64,000 nucleotides of DNA, taken from contig NC_068977.1 in the NCBI RefSeq assembly GCF_016808095.1, positions 11,778,479 to 11,842,478 on the forward strand, in the 5' to 3' direction. Position numbers and translations under genes: made by a program. The DNA is from Vigna angularis. Its lineage: Eukaryota; Streptophyta; Magnoliopsida; Fabales; Fabaceae. Position 1 is the stretch's first letter. Every line of letters starts with the position of its first letter. Under the pieces are notes generated by a model. It was not told the DNA's origin and did not search any database. It saw nothing but the letters and a program-made list of their open reading frames with translations. Positions 46,081-58,600 of this stretch are shown piece after piece.

Positions 46081-46600
46081 GCAGCTGGTTAGAGAGCAAG
46101 GACGCTAAATGTGCTGCCAAGGAGCCCTCAGTTTCGAGCTAAGGGCTAGATTCCTACAACTGTTACCAAAGTTTCATGGATCTGCAGGGGAAGATTCCCA
46201 TAAACACATCATGGAATTCACCATAGTTTGTTCTACTATGAATCCCTTGGAGGTCCTTAAGGAGATTTTTAAGATGAAAGTCTTCCCTTTCTCCCTACAA
46301 GATGCTGCCAAGGAGTGGATTAGGAAGGAGATAAATGGGATTAGGAAGTCTAAAACAGAGAACGTGTTCAAATACATAGAGGAATTTAACAGGTTGTGCT
46401 CCACATGCCCTAATCATCAATGTGTAGCAGTTGCTGCAGTATTTTTATGAAGGATTTTTGCCACAAGAGAGGAACATGATAGATACTGTTAGTGGAGGCA
46501 CGCTTATGGACAAGAAACCAGTTGTTGCCATACAAGAACCTCATTGCAAACATGGCTAAAATTTACTCGTAAGACTTTTGGGAAGCAAGGGAAACAAGTC
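46081..46600 (+). pseudogene. Athila-like Ty3/Gypsy gag relict
   Basis: Opens with a short out-of-frame part, then LLPKFHGSAGEDSHKHIMEF, a VCSTMNP segment, KVFPFSLQDAAKEWI, NVFKYIEEFNRLCSTCPNHQ and a frameshift before the usual YFYEG segment (about 46440). Later text reads as the M-I-D-x-x-x-G-G-x-L-M-D-K segment. Matches the Athila gag family. The relict is short and interrupted; LTRs and primer-binding site were not found nearby. Confidence 0.85.
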
Positions 46601-47058
46601 CTTGTTGTTAGTGCAGGGCAAGTCCTTATTGTGATGGCAGGACAGGTCCTTGCCATGAGAGTAGGACAACATCAACCATCTTGTGTTGGTAAGCAGATGG
46701 TGTGATGGTAGGGTACGAGAAAAGGACATATTGTCGAGACATTACTCAGTGGTAATTCAATATGATTGAATATGTTTGGACTAAGTATATGTCAATTATT
46801 ATAATTTATCAATATCAATCATTTGATCGATGTAATTCATTTTAATTGAATATGTTTGGACCAAGTATATGTCAATTCAAATTATCGAGATGTGCTCGAA
46901 CATGCATAAAACTTATACTTATATGATCAGAATGTGCTCAAACGTGTATAGTAAATATTTAAGGCTAAAATTTTTTACATAATTTTTATCTCAAGTAACT
47001 TAAACTCTCCTATTACATTTATTGATAATTTAAATTGACATAAAATCATATCACATTA
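46601..47058. other. AT-rich flank with a partial tandem duplication
   Basis: TTGAATATGTTTGGAC and AAGTATATGTCAATT occur at about 46765-46799 and again at about 46849-46879, a spacing of about 84 bp. Confidence 0.6.
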
Positions 47059-47193
47059 TTAACTATTAGATCACAGGTCAGAGAAGAACACGCACATATG
47101 AACTTGAGAAGAATGAGACTGAGAGAAAACGGAGGCACAAAAACAAAGTACTGGAAAAAATGAATTTTTGTATCTTATTTCAATATATTTACA

Positions 47194-48107
47194 CACTAGT
47201 GCAAAAACAGCTTATAACGCCACGCGTTCAACGTCGAACCACTCAATAGCCAACGTTAAAAATGACCGGTGGCATTTTTGTAAATAAATACAATTATTAA
47301 ACGTCGTTTAGAATTGTAATTCGACGTAAAAGGATATAAAACGTCGAATGCCCCAGCGTTAGATGTCAAAATTAGTGAATTCAATAAAAATTTTGAGCGG
47401 GAGATTGAAAATTCATTCACTTTATCTTAGCGCGCGAGACTCTCTTCTCTGCTCAAACTTTTCTCGAACGAAGTTTGACAACCATCACATGTAATCTTTC
47501 TTTCATCTGATACAAATGCATGTTAATTTACTACTTTAGGTATGATTTTTTTTTTGACCGATTATTTTCGTGTTGTTGTCCTTCATAGTCGTATTCTGTT
47601 TTCTCTCTCATGTGTGACAACACTTTATTCCGATGAACCAAGGTTAATTTTCGTTTTCGTTTTCGTTTTGAAGAACTTATTTGTTGAACTTGTTTCTTGT
47701 TATTTTTTGTTGAACTTCTTTGTTGTTATTTTTGGGTGAACTTGTTTGTTGTTGTTGTTTGATTGAACTTGTTTGTTGTTTGATTGGACTTGTTTGTTGT
47801 TTTTCATTGTTGTTTGTTGTTGATATTATATTACACGTTCATAATTCATGCTTTACAAAATATCAAAAATTGAAATTTGTTGTTTTTTTGTTTTTCAGAT
47901 CTCGTAAAGTTGTAAAAAAGGATCAAAATTAATTTAAAAAAATAAAAAAATTGATTAACATCGTTTATTGATAAAATTCGACATCAAGTTTAATGTCGAA
48001 TTTTTTAAATTCGACGTCAATTTAACGTCTCCCGATATGACATCGTTCTCGAATTCGACGTGAAAGGCCCAAAGTATTCGACGTTGTATGTTGTTTTTGT
48101 ACTAGTG
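47194..48107. mobile_element. CACTA MITE 1 in Copia B (914 bp)
   Basis: Starts CACTAGTGCAAAAACAG and ends TTTTTGTACTAGTG, with target duplication ACA (47191-47193, 48108-48110). Subterminal repeats read AACGTCGAA / TTCGACGT. An internal E2F-like GCGGGAGATT is at 47397-47406. A T/TTG-rich middle (47700-47820) and no transposase. Confidence 0.93.
47397..47406 (-). promoter_or_regulatory. E2F-like site in CACTA MITE 1
   Basis: AATCTCCCGC on the minus strand, close to the plant E2F consensus (TTTCCCGC/TCTCCCGCC). Known only by similarity. Confidence 0.35.
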
Positions 48108-50235
48108 ACAACATTTATATATGAAAGGTATAAACTGATTCTGGTTTTGTTTACTTTTTAACACACCTCCCTAAACAAAACCCTAATCTCAACTAAAAAA
48201 CCACATTTTCTTAAGCAAGACACCTCCTTTCACCGATTGAATCGGTGAAAACTCCTTTTTGCTTCGATTTGAACAATTTTCACCGATTAAAATCGGTAAA
48301 AACACTTCCTTTGACCATACGAACATTTTTCACATATTAAACTCGTTAAAAACCCTTTCTCCCAGCTCACCTCTCATCTGCGACGAAAACCCTAGGTTTT
48401 CAAAACCCCTTTCAACTGATCTTCACCGATCTCTGATCTTACCACTCTAATTTTCTTTCTAAGGGTTAGAAAGCGGTCTCCTTTCAGTGCTTTGGTCAAT
48501 ATATATGCGATTTGGTCTTCGGATCTGAAGTGTACGACCTCTAGCTTCCCTTTGCTCACTTACTCTCAGATATAATGAAACCTGATTTCTATTTGCTTCT
48601 CCCATCAGAAGTAGGATGCTTAGCTAGATTAATGGCTGACTTATTTTCAACAAGTAGTCTCATCTATCTAGCTAAACCAACCTTCAGCCCTTTCATCAGT
48701 GAACTCAGCTAGGCTTCTTGAAAAGTGGCTTCATAGGCAGCAATATACTCTGCCTCACAGGATGATAAAGCAACTACGGGTTCCTTTGTCGAACTCCATG
48801 AAATTGGCACTCCTCCAAGGAGGAAAACCTACCCAGCTGTACTCTTCCTGTCACATTTATCCCCACACCAATCTGTATCAGAATAAGAGGTAATTTGTAA
48901 CTCTTTTCCTGGTTCTCCTCTTGGCAGCAGTATTCCATAGGTATGTGTACCTTTCAAATACCTTAGGATGCGCTTAGCAGCATTCAAATGAGAAATTCTT
49001 GGACTCTGCATGTACTTGCTTATAACACCCACATGGTAGTGTAGATAAGGCCTCGTATTACATAGATACCTTAAGCTTCCAACCATCTTCTTGTAATATG
49101 TAGGTTCTACTCATTCTTCTTCAGGATCTTTCTCCAGCCTCAAACCCACTTCTGCTGAAGTATTTGCAAAATTGCAATTGAGCATGTCAAATTTCTTTAA
49201 TATGTCCAATGCATATCTTGACTGATGCATCACAATTCCACCAACAGTCTTAGTAAACTCAATCCCAAGAAAATAGCTCAACCTTCCCAAATCACTCATT
49301 TCAAATTCCTTTAACATTTGGATTTTGAAATCAAAGATTTTCTCCTCACTACTTCTTGTGATTAATAGGTCATCCACATATAAGCACACTATCAACTTCT
49401 CTGCTTTGTCATTATGTTGACAGCACTATACATAAAACCCATGTTCAAAAACACATTTCTCAAACCCAATGATGCTCATAAACCCATCTATCCTCTAATT
49501 CCAGGTCCTTGGGGCCTACTTAAGCCCATATAGAGTCTTCTTCAGCCTATACACCTTGTCTAGATGCTTTTTGACCTCAAACTCCTGAGGTTGAACAACA
49601 TACACTTCTTCCTCTAGGTTGTCATTCAAGAATGCAAACTTTACATCTAATTAATGCAAAGTCCAGTGAAACTGTGTTGCCAAGGAGACTACCAATCCGA
49701 TTGTCTCTATTTTGGCCACAGGTGCAAAAACTTCTCCATAGTCTATTCCAGCTTGCTACAGGAATCCTTTGGCCACCAATCTGACCTTGTGCCTAATCAC
49801 AACACTTTGTGGATTTATCTTGTTGGGAGACAACTTTGTCGAAATCCATGTTTGGTTCTTCTCAATTGAGTCTATATCTTTCTGCATAGTCTTATACCAC
49901 CTTTCATCTCTCACAGTCTAGTCAAATTCAAGAGGTTCATCTTATGCTTTTAAAGCATGGTGAACAAAATTACCTTATGATGTAATTGTTGCATCATAAG
50001 ACAGGTCATAATCTCTCATATGTATTAGCAGTTGAGTAATTCTGGATGACCTTCTAACACTATCATATCTCCTCACACATCTGACTCCACTACTGCAGGT
50101 TCATCTTCCAACACAATGGTTGATGCTTCTTGTTTATTTGATTCCCACTTCCACATCCCAGCTTCATCAATTATAACATCCATGCTGATTATATAGCTTC
50201 ATCAACTAACACAAGTTGTTCCTAATGTAGGCTCA

Positions 50236-51417
50236 CACTACAAAAATACATGGAATTACCGACGAAATTTCACCGACGGAATTATTTCCGTCGGTAAATG
50301 ATGCATTATCGACGGATTTTATCGACGGATGTAAAACATGTAGTTACCGACGGATATTTGTCCTTCGGTAATTATCGACGGACAAAATCTGTCGGTAAAG
50401 TCTTCAGTAATTACCGACGAATTTTGTCCGTCGGTAATTCCGTCAATAATACATATTTTAGTTACCGTCGGTCAAAAGCCGTCGGTAAATTCTTCGGTAA
50501 TTACCGATGAACAAGTTCTGCCGGTAAACCCGTCGGTAAAAAGAGCGGCAAAATTCCCGCCTATTTTTTCTCTCTCTGTGCAAAGAAGACTATATTTTTC
50601 TATCTCACAAAACACTTTCGTCATTTTTTCTTTCCTCTCACCTCAAGACCATTTCTCACCTTCTCTAGAACCATTTTTCTCTCTCGTGCAACCATCTTCC
50701 CACACTACCACCGCTGCCATTGAAGAGTGCCACCACTGCCATTGGAGAGCGCCACTGCTATTGTCGGAGAACCACGCGGAACTCCATCGCTGTCGTGGGA
50801 GAACCACGCGGAGCGCCACCGCTGTTGTTGAAGACCGCCACCGTTGGCGTTGGAGAGCGACATCGCTGCCGTTGGAGAGCGCCACTACTGTCGTTGGGGA
50901 GCGCCACCGTTGCCATGGGAGAACCACTGCCGTCGGAGAACCATGCGGAGTAGTGCTGCCATCGGGATGCTCAAAAACTAATTGGGGATTTTTCCCAATT
51001 TTAGGGTTTCTAAAACAATTGGAGAACTTAAGTAGAGCCTTTGATTTTGGTTTTGGAATGAATTTGATTGTTGTTTTGATTTAGGAATGAAGAAAGTTTG
51101 ATAAAACAAATTAAAATCTGAGGAAACCGAAGAAGGAGAAAGAGGAAGAAGATGAACCAGATCGAGATATTTACCGACGGGCTTACCGACGGCTTTTTCC
51201 TTCGATAATTACTGACGGATTTTTGTGGTAATTACCGACGAATTTGGTCTTTGGTAATTATCGACGGCCATAATAATCCGTCGATAAATATTACCGACAA
51301 TGCTATTATCGACGGATCAAACTTCGTCGGTAAGCCGTCAAAAAAATGACATTATCGACAGATTTTGGACGTTTTTGACGGATTTTGGTCGTCGGTAATA
51401 ATTGTTTTTTTGTAGTG
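50236..51417. mobile_element. CACTA MITE 2 in Copia B (1182 bp)
   Basis: Starts CACTACAAAAATACATGG and ends TTTTTTTGTAGTG, target duplication TCA (50233-50235, 51418-51420). Subterminal zones are dense in TTACCGACGGA / CCGTCGGTAA inverted repeats. The interior (50700-50950) is a GC-rich array of GCCACCGCTGCCATTGGAGA-type units that stays open in several frames but encodes no recognised protein. An E2F-like ATTCCCGCC is at 50553. Confidence 0.95.
50553..50561 (+). promoter_or_regulatory. E2F-like site in CACTA MITE 2
   Basis: ATTCCCGCC within GCGGCAAAATTCCCGCC, itself a near-palindrome (GCGG..CCGC). Similar to TTTCCCGCC-type plant E2F sites. Confidence 0.4.
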
Positions 51418-52935
51418 TCATACAGCTTATTATATCCTCTTATAGCATTATAGCCCACCAAAATTAGAGAAACCCTTTTATATCCTAACTTCTTCCTCAA
51501 TTGATCTGGAACATGTCTATAACATATAGAACCAAATATTTTCAAATGCTTAACATTTGGTTTTACCCCAATCAAAGCTTCTTCAGGTGTAATGTCATCC
51601 AGCCTCTTTGTTGGAGACAAATTTAAAATATAGGTGGTTGTCAGCACAACCTCTCCCCATAGGAAATTAGGGAGTCATTTACTCTTCAGCATACACCTAA
51701 CCATATTTAATATGATTCTATTTTTCCTTTTTGTTGTCCCATTGTGTTGTGGTGTATAGGGAGGGGTAACTTCATGTATTATCCCCTCCTTTTCACAGAA
51801 ATCTTTAAACTCAGTGGAGGTATACTCTTCTCATCCATCTGTCCTCAACACCTTAACTTTCTTCCCACATTGTCTCCTTACAAGCCATTTAAATTTCTGA
51901 AACATCTGCAGCACCTCCCCCTTTCTCCTATTCAAGTAAGCCCAACATTTTCTAGTCCAATCATCAATAAACAGTAGAAAATACATGCTGCTCCAGGTGT
52001 TTCTATTTGTATAGAACCACAAAAACATCTAAATAGACCTCCCCTAGCTTCTCTACTAACTTCTGGGTAAGTATTTCTAGAAACTGCCCATGCTTTGTTT
52101 GCACTGGATACATTATTTGCATATTGTCTCTGGTATGCTAACTTTAGGTAAGCCACTCACCATGCTCTTTTGGCTTAACTTGGATAAATCTTTGAAGTTT
52201 AGGTGACCAAATATGAGATGTCACAATAATTCTCCTTTGTTTTTTGATGTAGTAAAACACCACCCTGAATGTTCCCCTTTGTTAGGGTTCTTAGAATTTT
52301 ATCAACAACATATTGATCAGAAATCTCATCCTTACAGGCCCTCATTCCATTTACCAACTTCTACACCTTGTCAAAATACTTTGCCACGGTTTCCCCTTCA
52401 TCCATGGTCAGAACTTCAAATTTCCTCCTCAGGGTCTGCAAATTTTACCTTCTTGTTCTTGTCTCCATCACCATATGTATTCACCAAGATTTTCCACACC
52501 TCTTTAACAGTGGCAGCCTTGGAGATCTTGTTAAAGATCTTTGGGCTGACACACTGATACAATAGAAATCTGGCCTTGCTGTCCAGTTTCACCTGTATCT
52601 TGTAATTTTTTTTCTCCTCTTTTGTGGCCTTTGCACCCAACTCAGGCAGCCCATCTTCTATACTTCTAAAACATCCTGGAAGCCAAATATGGTTTGCATC
52701 TTGATGCGCCAGTCATCAAAGAGCTTCCCATCAAACACTGGTAAAGGCCCATGTATCCCTCTAAAACCTGCCATCTCTTTCTTGCTTCGATCTTGAAGTT
52801 TCTTTGATTTCCTTTTTTACCTTTAAGGATACACACGTTCCAAAGAATTCTTCCTATTATGGATACACACTTCCAGTCTTCAATCACACCCACACTCACA
52901 CAGTAAAATTGGTTGAACCTATATCCTTGATACCA

Positions 52936-53115
52936 TATTAAATCACAATTTCAAAGAAGAACATACACTGAACTTGAGAAGATTGACCGAGAGAAAATGA
53001 AGACACACAAACAAGTTACTGGAAAAAAATGAATTTTTATGTTTTATTTCAGTATATTTATAACATTTATATATGAAAAGTATAAACTGATTATGATTTT
53101 GTTTACTTTTTAACA
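52936..53115 (-). repeat. 5' LTR of Copia B
   Basis: 180 bp, followed on its minus-strand 3' side by primer-binding site TGGTATCAAGG. Similar to the left LTR with scattered substitutions. Confidence 0.92.
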
Positions 53116-53120
53116 TTAAC

Positions 53121-53592
53121 TAATACAAAATAAACTTTTTTACATCATTCCATGTTTATGTCAATTACGTATAACTTAACCTAAATAACTTCGTGATAGA
53201 ATACCAGCAAGTAGAAGTTTTAATACGTTAACCGATGAAATAATATACTTCATAAGAGTTCGTATGAATGTATGTATATTTTCAAGCGATGTGACTACTT
53301 TCTTTTTTACACACATGTAACCACTGTCTTCTAAAAAGATAAAGTTATAATAATAAACTGAGAAAAATTGTATACAGTTAGCAAATAAGTCAAAATAAAC
53401 TTCAGAATCTTAAGTACATGTACAAATCTACCACTCTTTTGTAATAATTACTAGCCTCGGGATACAGAAGGAATTTAACAGGGATTTGCAAAACAAATGC
53501 GCTCAATTCTTGAACAAGTGTCCAGTTTGTTAACCATTAAGATATTGCATGGAGTACACTGATTGAGGTTGGTGCTGTCATTCACGTTTGTG

Positions 53593-53648
<56 letters not shown>

Positions 53649-54199
53649 ATATATGTATATATGTATATATATGTATGTGTGTGTGGTGGTGTTAAAAAAA
53701 GTTATAAATATTAGTAATTGCTTTCGTCAAAGTTAGTATTGAAGAAATAACTGGCCTTGATTTTTGAAATAATTTCACTTGGAATTATTTGCTTTGATTC
53801 TAGTTTACCCTTTAAAAATGATTTAATTTTTTAAAATTAAAAACTATTTTTTAAACGACGTTTTTTTCTCAAAACAGAGGTTTCATCTTCCCAAATTTAA
53901 AATTATTTTAATTTTAATATTTAAAATATTTATTTTAATTTTAAAATACATAGATATGCATATTCTGAAATAAGTTGATCTTAACTATGAATGCCATCAA
54001 TGAAAATTTCATAAAAATAAAAATGAAAAGAAAAGAAAATTTTAAAAATTACACTAATTTATGATAAAAATTATATTGCATAAAATATTGGAAAATTATA
54101 CCTCTAATAAAAAAATATATAATTCAAAATATTAAATTACTTATATTATTTAATTTAATTTTCTTTTAAAAAAACATGAGAAATTTTTAATTTTATATA
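53121..54199. other. AT-rich DNA with compound microsatellite
   Basis: (AT)20, (GT)7-8 and TATATG-type repeats at 53594-53690. Rest featureless. Confidence 0.6.
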
Positions 54200-54208
54200 T
54201 TTAAAAAA

Positions 54209-55684
54209 GGTTTAATTGCTTGTTTTGTCCCCAGTTTAGCTGTAACGTGTCAAGTTAGTCCACAATTTTAAGAAAGTTTCAATTACGTCCAAATTTGGTT
54301 TAAAAGTGTCAATTTCGTCCAAACGTAGTAAAATTTGCTTCAATCAAGTCCCTTCCGTTAAATCCACATAAACGGACGTTAATTCTTTTTCTCTCTCCTC
54401 TGTTGCTCTGCTCCTCTGCACAACAGACCCTCTCTTTCTTTTGAATATTTGCATACACTAAATGAATAGTTATAGTGATCACAATGACAAAGTGAAGCAA
54501 CGGTTATAATTTTTGTTATAGGGATGAAAATAATGCATTTGCACTAAAAGTTGTCTATCATATTCTATATGGTAGTGTCTAATTTGGTCAATCAATATTT
54601 TAAGAAAATAAAAAGGTGTAAACAAATAATCATTTCAATGAAAAGTTTGAAAGAACGAAAAACTTTTAAATAATTTTCAATATCTTTTATTTTAATAAAA
54701 TTACTTTCTTTATGTTTTAATAAATATTTTTTCGTATTTTATTTATATAAAACATACGCTTATATTTTTAAAACTTTATTTTTTACCTTTTTATATTTTT
54801 ATTCAATATTATATCTTTAAATAAAATAAGAGAAATGTGTTGTTTACTAAATATATCAGGTAGATTAATTTTATTTTTATTAAAATTATAGTTGAGACGA
54901 ATGTGAATTCTAAATCTAGAGTACATATAAATGTCACACATAATATTAAAATCTTCTTTAACATCATTTTAAAGAAGGTAAATGATATTTCTGCAATTAT
55001 AATTTTTAATTTAATTGGTCTATACATAACTCTCCAAACTATTTAAAACATGTTTCTATTATAATTTATAAATACAGTTTAACTAAAAAATTATTGTTTT
55101 ATAATAATCAAGTTCAGTTTTAACTAGTAATTAAATAGTTTGTTAATAAAACTTTTCTTTTATGGAGTGGATCCTTCTCTTTTGACAGTAAATGGAGACT
55201 CTTCATTCCAGAAATGTGAACCATTTGATTATCTTCCTATTTTAATTAACCTCTTTATATATAACAATTACATTATATGTAAAGTAAATGGAGACTCTTC
55301 ATTCCAGAAATGTGAACCATTTGATTATCTTCCTATTTTAATTAACCTCTTTATATATAACAATTACATTATATGTATCTCTTAATCTAAACTATTCATT
55401 TAAATTCAAATATTAAAATAAATTTTAGTGTATGCAAATATTCAAAAGAAAGAGAGGGTCTGCTGTTGCGCAGAGAAACAGAGCAGAAGAGCAGAGGAGA
55501 GAGAAAAGAATTAACGTCCGTTTCTGTAGAATTAACGGAAGGGACTTGATTGATGCAAATTTTACTACGTTTGAACGAAATTGACACTTTTAAACCAAGT
55601 TTGGACGTAATTGAAACTTTTTTAAAATGGTGGACTAACTTGACATGTTGCAGCCAAACTGGGGACAAAGCAAGCAATTAAACC
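54209..55684. mobile_element. Mutator-like element with about 265-bp TIRs and 9-bp target duplication
   Basis: Left TIR 54209-54480, right TIR about 55390-55684; both begin GGTTTAATTGCTTG and continue TTTGTCCCCAGTTT, with most of 200 bases matching by eye. The target duplication is TTTAAAAAA (54200-54208 and 55685-55693). The inner TIR parts hold CCTCTGTTGCTCTGCTCCTC and its complement. The AT-rich core encodes nothing recognisable and contains a perfect tandem duplication (55187-55378). The right TIR has a 26-base insertion-like gap against the left. Confidence 0.9.
55187..55378. repeat. Perfect 96-bp tandem duplication inside the MULE
   Basis: AGTAAATGGAGACTCTTCAT starts at 55187 and again at 55283; the two copies appear identical over about 95 bases. 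Confidence 0.95.
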
Positions 55685-55693
55685 TTTAAAAAA

Positions 55694-58600
55694 ATTAAAA
55701 CACCAAATAGCGTGAGACTCGATAGACAAACTTCTAATCACATTAAGATATTTATATTAGTTAACCCTCTTAAATTTTAAAAAATAAATTATTAATGATT
55801 TATAGAAGTCTCTAATTTGAAGATTTAACAAATATGAAATTATAATTAGTACTTAAAAATGAAATTATGTTAGAGGAAGGGTTAAAATCTTGGATTAGAA
55901 ACATAATCGTTCATGCATGTGAGCATACATAAAGGATAGATCAACTTATTAGTTTAATAAATTATTTTGAGAGTACAGTTTTAAAACATTTGCCTATTTT
56001 TATAATTTATCTTCTGTTACTCTGATTTAAACAGGTTTCAGTAACATAAATTTTTGAAAGTTTGGTTGAACAGTGATTTTTCTTTACTATGGTAGGTTTT
56101 TCATAACATCTTATTGTGTCCTAACTTCTTAAATATTGTAAGAATAAAGTCTAAAAGATTTCCTCAATTTTAAAGTTTAAGATTTTCTACATTTTGGCAA
56201 TGGATATGTTATTCTTATGTATAATCAATTCATTAATAATAAATTAATCTTTTCATTTGATACTTTGCCTTTGTAAAATTAAAATTAAGAATATGTATAA
56301 AACGTCCAAAATGTAGAATTCATTACTTTGTTTGGGTTGGTATTGCTTTCTTTAGTATAATATATATTGAAATACTTCTTACAAATACAAAATATGGCAT
56401 TTTAAAAAATGTAATAATGGTTAGGTTATAAAAATAAGGAAAACAATAACAAATAAACATTTCAAAATTTATTTATTAAGTTGATAACAAACTAATTATT
56501 GTAGTGTTTAAGGATCATATTAATCCACCAATATACACTTTTTATATTTTTAATGGCTTATATGTCCCTTATCTACATAAGATCATTATGGTAGAAATAA
56601 AACTGATTCGTAAAAAATGGTATGAACTGAAAACGTAGGTTGTTAATTTTGGAAAACCTCTATGCAGATAAAGACCCAATATACTCACAAATAAAATTAT
56701 AAAATATATAATATAATAGAAGGGATTAATTTGGTAAAGTAACTTACACAAGTACTATTTAAACAGATTGATTATATTTTTATATATAAAAACACCAATT
56801 GAATGTAAAATAACAATGCAGATATGATAACAATTAAAGGATTACACGTGTTCTAATAATTAATTTTCTCTTTTTTTCTAATGTGGATATTTTTGGGCAC
56901 AAAAATTGAGGTGTATTCTAATTTTTTAACTGATAATAAGTATTGTAATTTTTTTCTTTAATTTATATATGAACTTTGTATTATATTAGAATTCTGTCTA
57001 TATGAAGATACTCTAGTGTATATTTATTTTGCAAGCTGGAATAAAGATTAAAACACTCTAAATATTCTGCATTATTTAATTTTATTTTTCTGATTAAAAA
57101 AATCATCAATCATTCAAAAATGTTAATTAAAATTATCTATTTTCATTTTGTGCTTTTTTTTATCCTTCTAAATTTCTTTTACATGATTAATTAAAGTAAT
57201 ATTTGAACATTTATAAATTTTTTGTTTTTATTTTGTATCTTCTTTTTCCAAGTTGAAAAAAATGTTGTGAGATGAATTAATACAATACAAAGATACTTTT
57301 GACAACATTTCTTTTATAACATTTTTATAATATCTACGTGTCATTTTATGATTAGTTTATGTTAATATTTATATTTATTATTATTGATTATGAAATAATT
57401 TTAAACCAATCATATAATAATGTATAAATGATATTAAAATATTATAAAAAAAAGTTGTAAAAGTATCATTATCTATTAATAAAATAGAAACAATTATCAG
57501 TCATATCCCATAGAAGTACCTTAAATTCATCTGGAAATTTGTATAAACACACCTTTTGAACAACCAATTAAAATGCGACACCACATAGCAATTTAAAAAA
57601 TAAACTATTATTTTAGAAATTTTAATTAGGTTCATGTATTGGGTTTGGAACAGCTCATAATTATAGTGTCCACCAAACCTTTCTCTAACTTAATTTGCCC
57701 ATTATGCTGGAGTGGAATTGGATCACCCACCCAGCTGTACAATGTCATTAATTAGATTTCTTTTTTCCTAAAATAAGCCAAAGAATTATTAGTGATGAAA
57801 AAGTAGAAGGCAAAACAAAAGTAAGATGGCCCATTTTAGCCAAAGAAAAATTCAAATAAACAAACACAGACTTACAATGTCTGAATGAGTGGAATCTATA
57901 TACACGAAAGAAGTATGGTGCTACCATAAGAGGCGTAAGAGTCTAATCACATGGATCATAAATAACCTTACCACTATCTGACATACCATGCCAATATCAG
58001 TCAATCATATAAGCTGCAAAGTGATTCTCATATACTCCCATTCAACCAATACGTATCTCAACTGTTTCTTACCATTTAATCCTCCAAAATGAGTTTAATG
58101 TAGTGTTGATCAATCACATGCCTCAACACGTCGACCTATGAGCCCAATTACCAATGAAAATTTTGATTTTGTAATCATATTATGAATTACAATATTTCTT
58201 TCAAATTTAAATATTAAAATCATTGATTTTGTGTTAAGAGTTTAATGTCTTTTACATTATAAACTACATTTATTTATATTTTTATCACTTAATGATGTTT
58301 GATTTTTTTTTTTATAATTGTTTGCTAAATGTTGAGAAAATGTTAATGAGAAAAGATTATCCATAAAAAAGTTACATTAGATCTCTCGCTAGTGTCATGA
58401 TTAGAATAATAGAAAAGGAAGAATGACTGAGAATTATATTATTAAGAATAGTTTATTAATTTGCTTTTTTTTTTATATTATAAAAATGTAAATAGATTTT
58501 TTCTTTAGATTTTGTATTTGTTTTAAACATACTTTTCTTTCATATTTATATATTCACTTATTAGTATTTATGCTAACTACTTACTATAACCATTATAGTA

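Larger units (their letters stand above)
47064..48163 (-). repeat. 3' LTR of Copia B (split by a CACTA MITE)
   Basis: Consists of 47064-47193 plus 48111-48163, 183 bp, matching 52936-53115. Its minus-strand end is TAATA rather than the usual CA, as in the other LTR. Confidence 0.9.
48700..52700 (-). pseudogene. Copia B polyprotein relict (RNase H to gag)
   Basis: Minus-strand fragments in order: gag N-half (KIQVKLDSKARFLLYQCVS, 52640-52416, with an in-frame-broken continuation to about 52260); then directly the integrase zinc-region motif HLIFGHLNFKDL (about 52225), so gag C-terminus, CCHC knuckle and protease are deleted. The integrase core follows (LFIDDWTRKCWAYL and KVLRTDG, 52028-51831; 51647-51306, interrupted by the CACTA MITE), then reverse transcriptase (catalytic CLYVDDLLITRSS, 49395-49111) and RNase H (SDTDWCGDKCDRKST, 49086-48829, running to about 48700). 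Stops and frameshifts break every segment. Confidence 0.88.
47064..53115 (-). mobile_element. Copia element B, complete LTR-to-LTR insertion (minus strand), nonfunctional
   Basis: Bounded by a 5-bp target duplication TTAAC (47059-47063 and 53116-53120). The LTRs at both ends are alike (183 bp left when its insertion is removed, 180 bp right) and start TGTTAAAAAGTAAAC on the minus strand. A primer-binding site TGGTATCAAGG lies beside the right LTR (52925-52935), and a polypurine tract GTTTAGGGAGGTG beside the left LTR. The coding region is interrupted and has lost the gag C-terminus, zinc knuckle and protease. Two CACTA MITEs are nested in it (47194-48107 and 50236-51417). Confidence 0.93.

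Noticed and set aside
50578..51084. 168-codon plus-strand ORF with Cys/Arg/Thr-rich repeats
   Set aside because: Comes from the GC-rich tandem array inside CACTA MITE 2; the antisense frame is open too.
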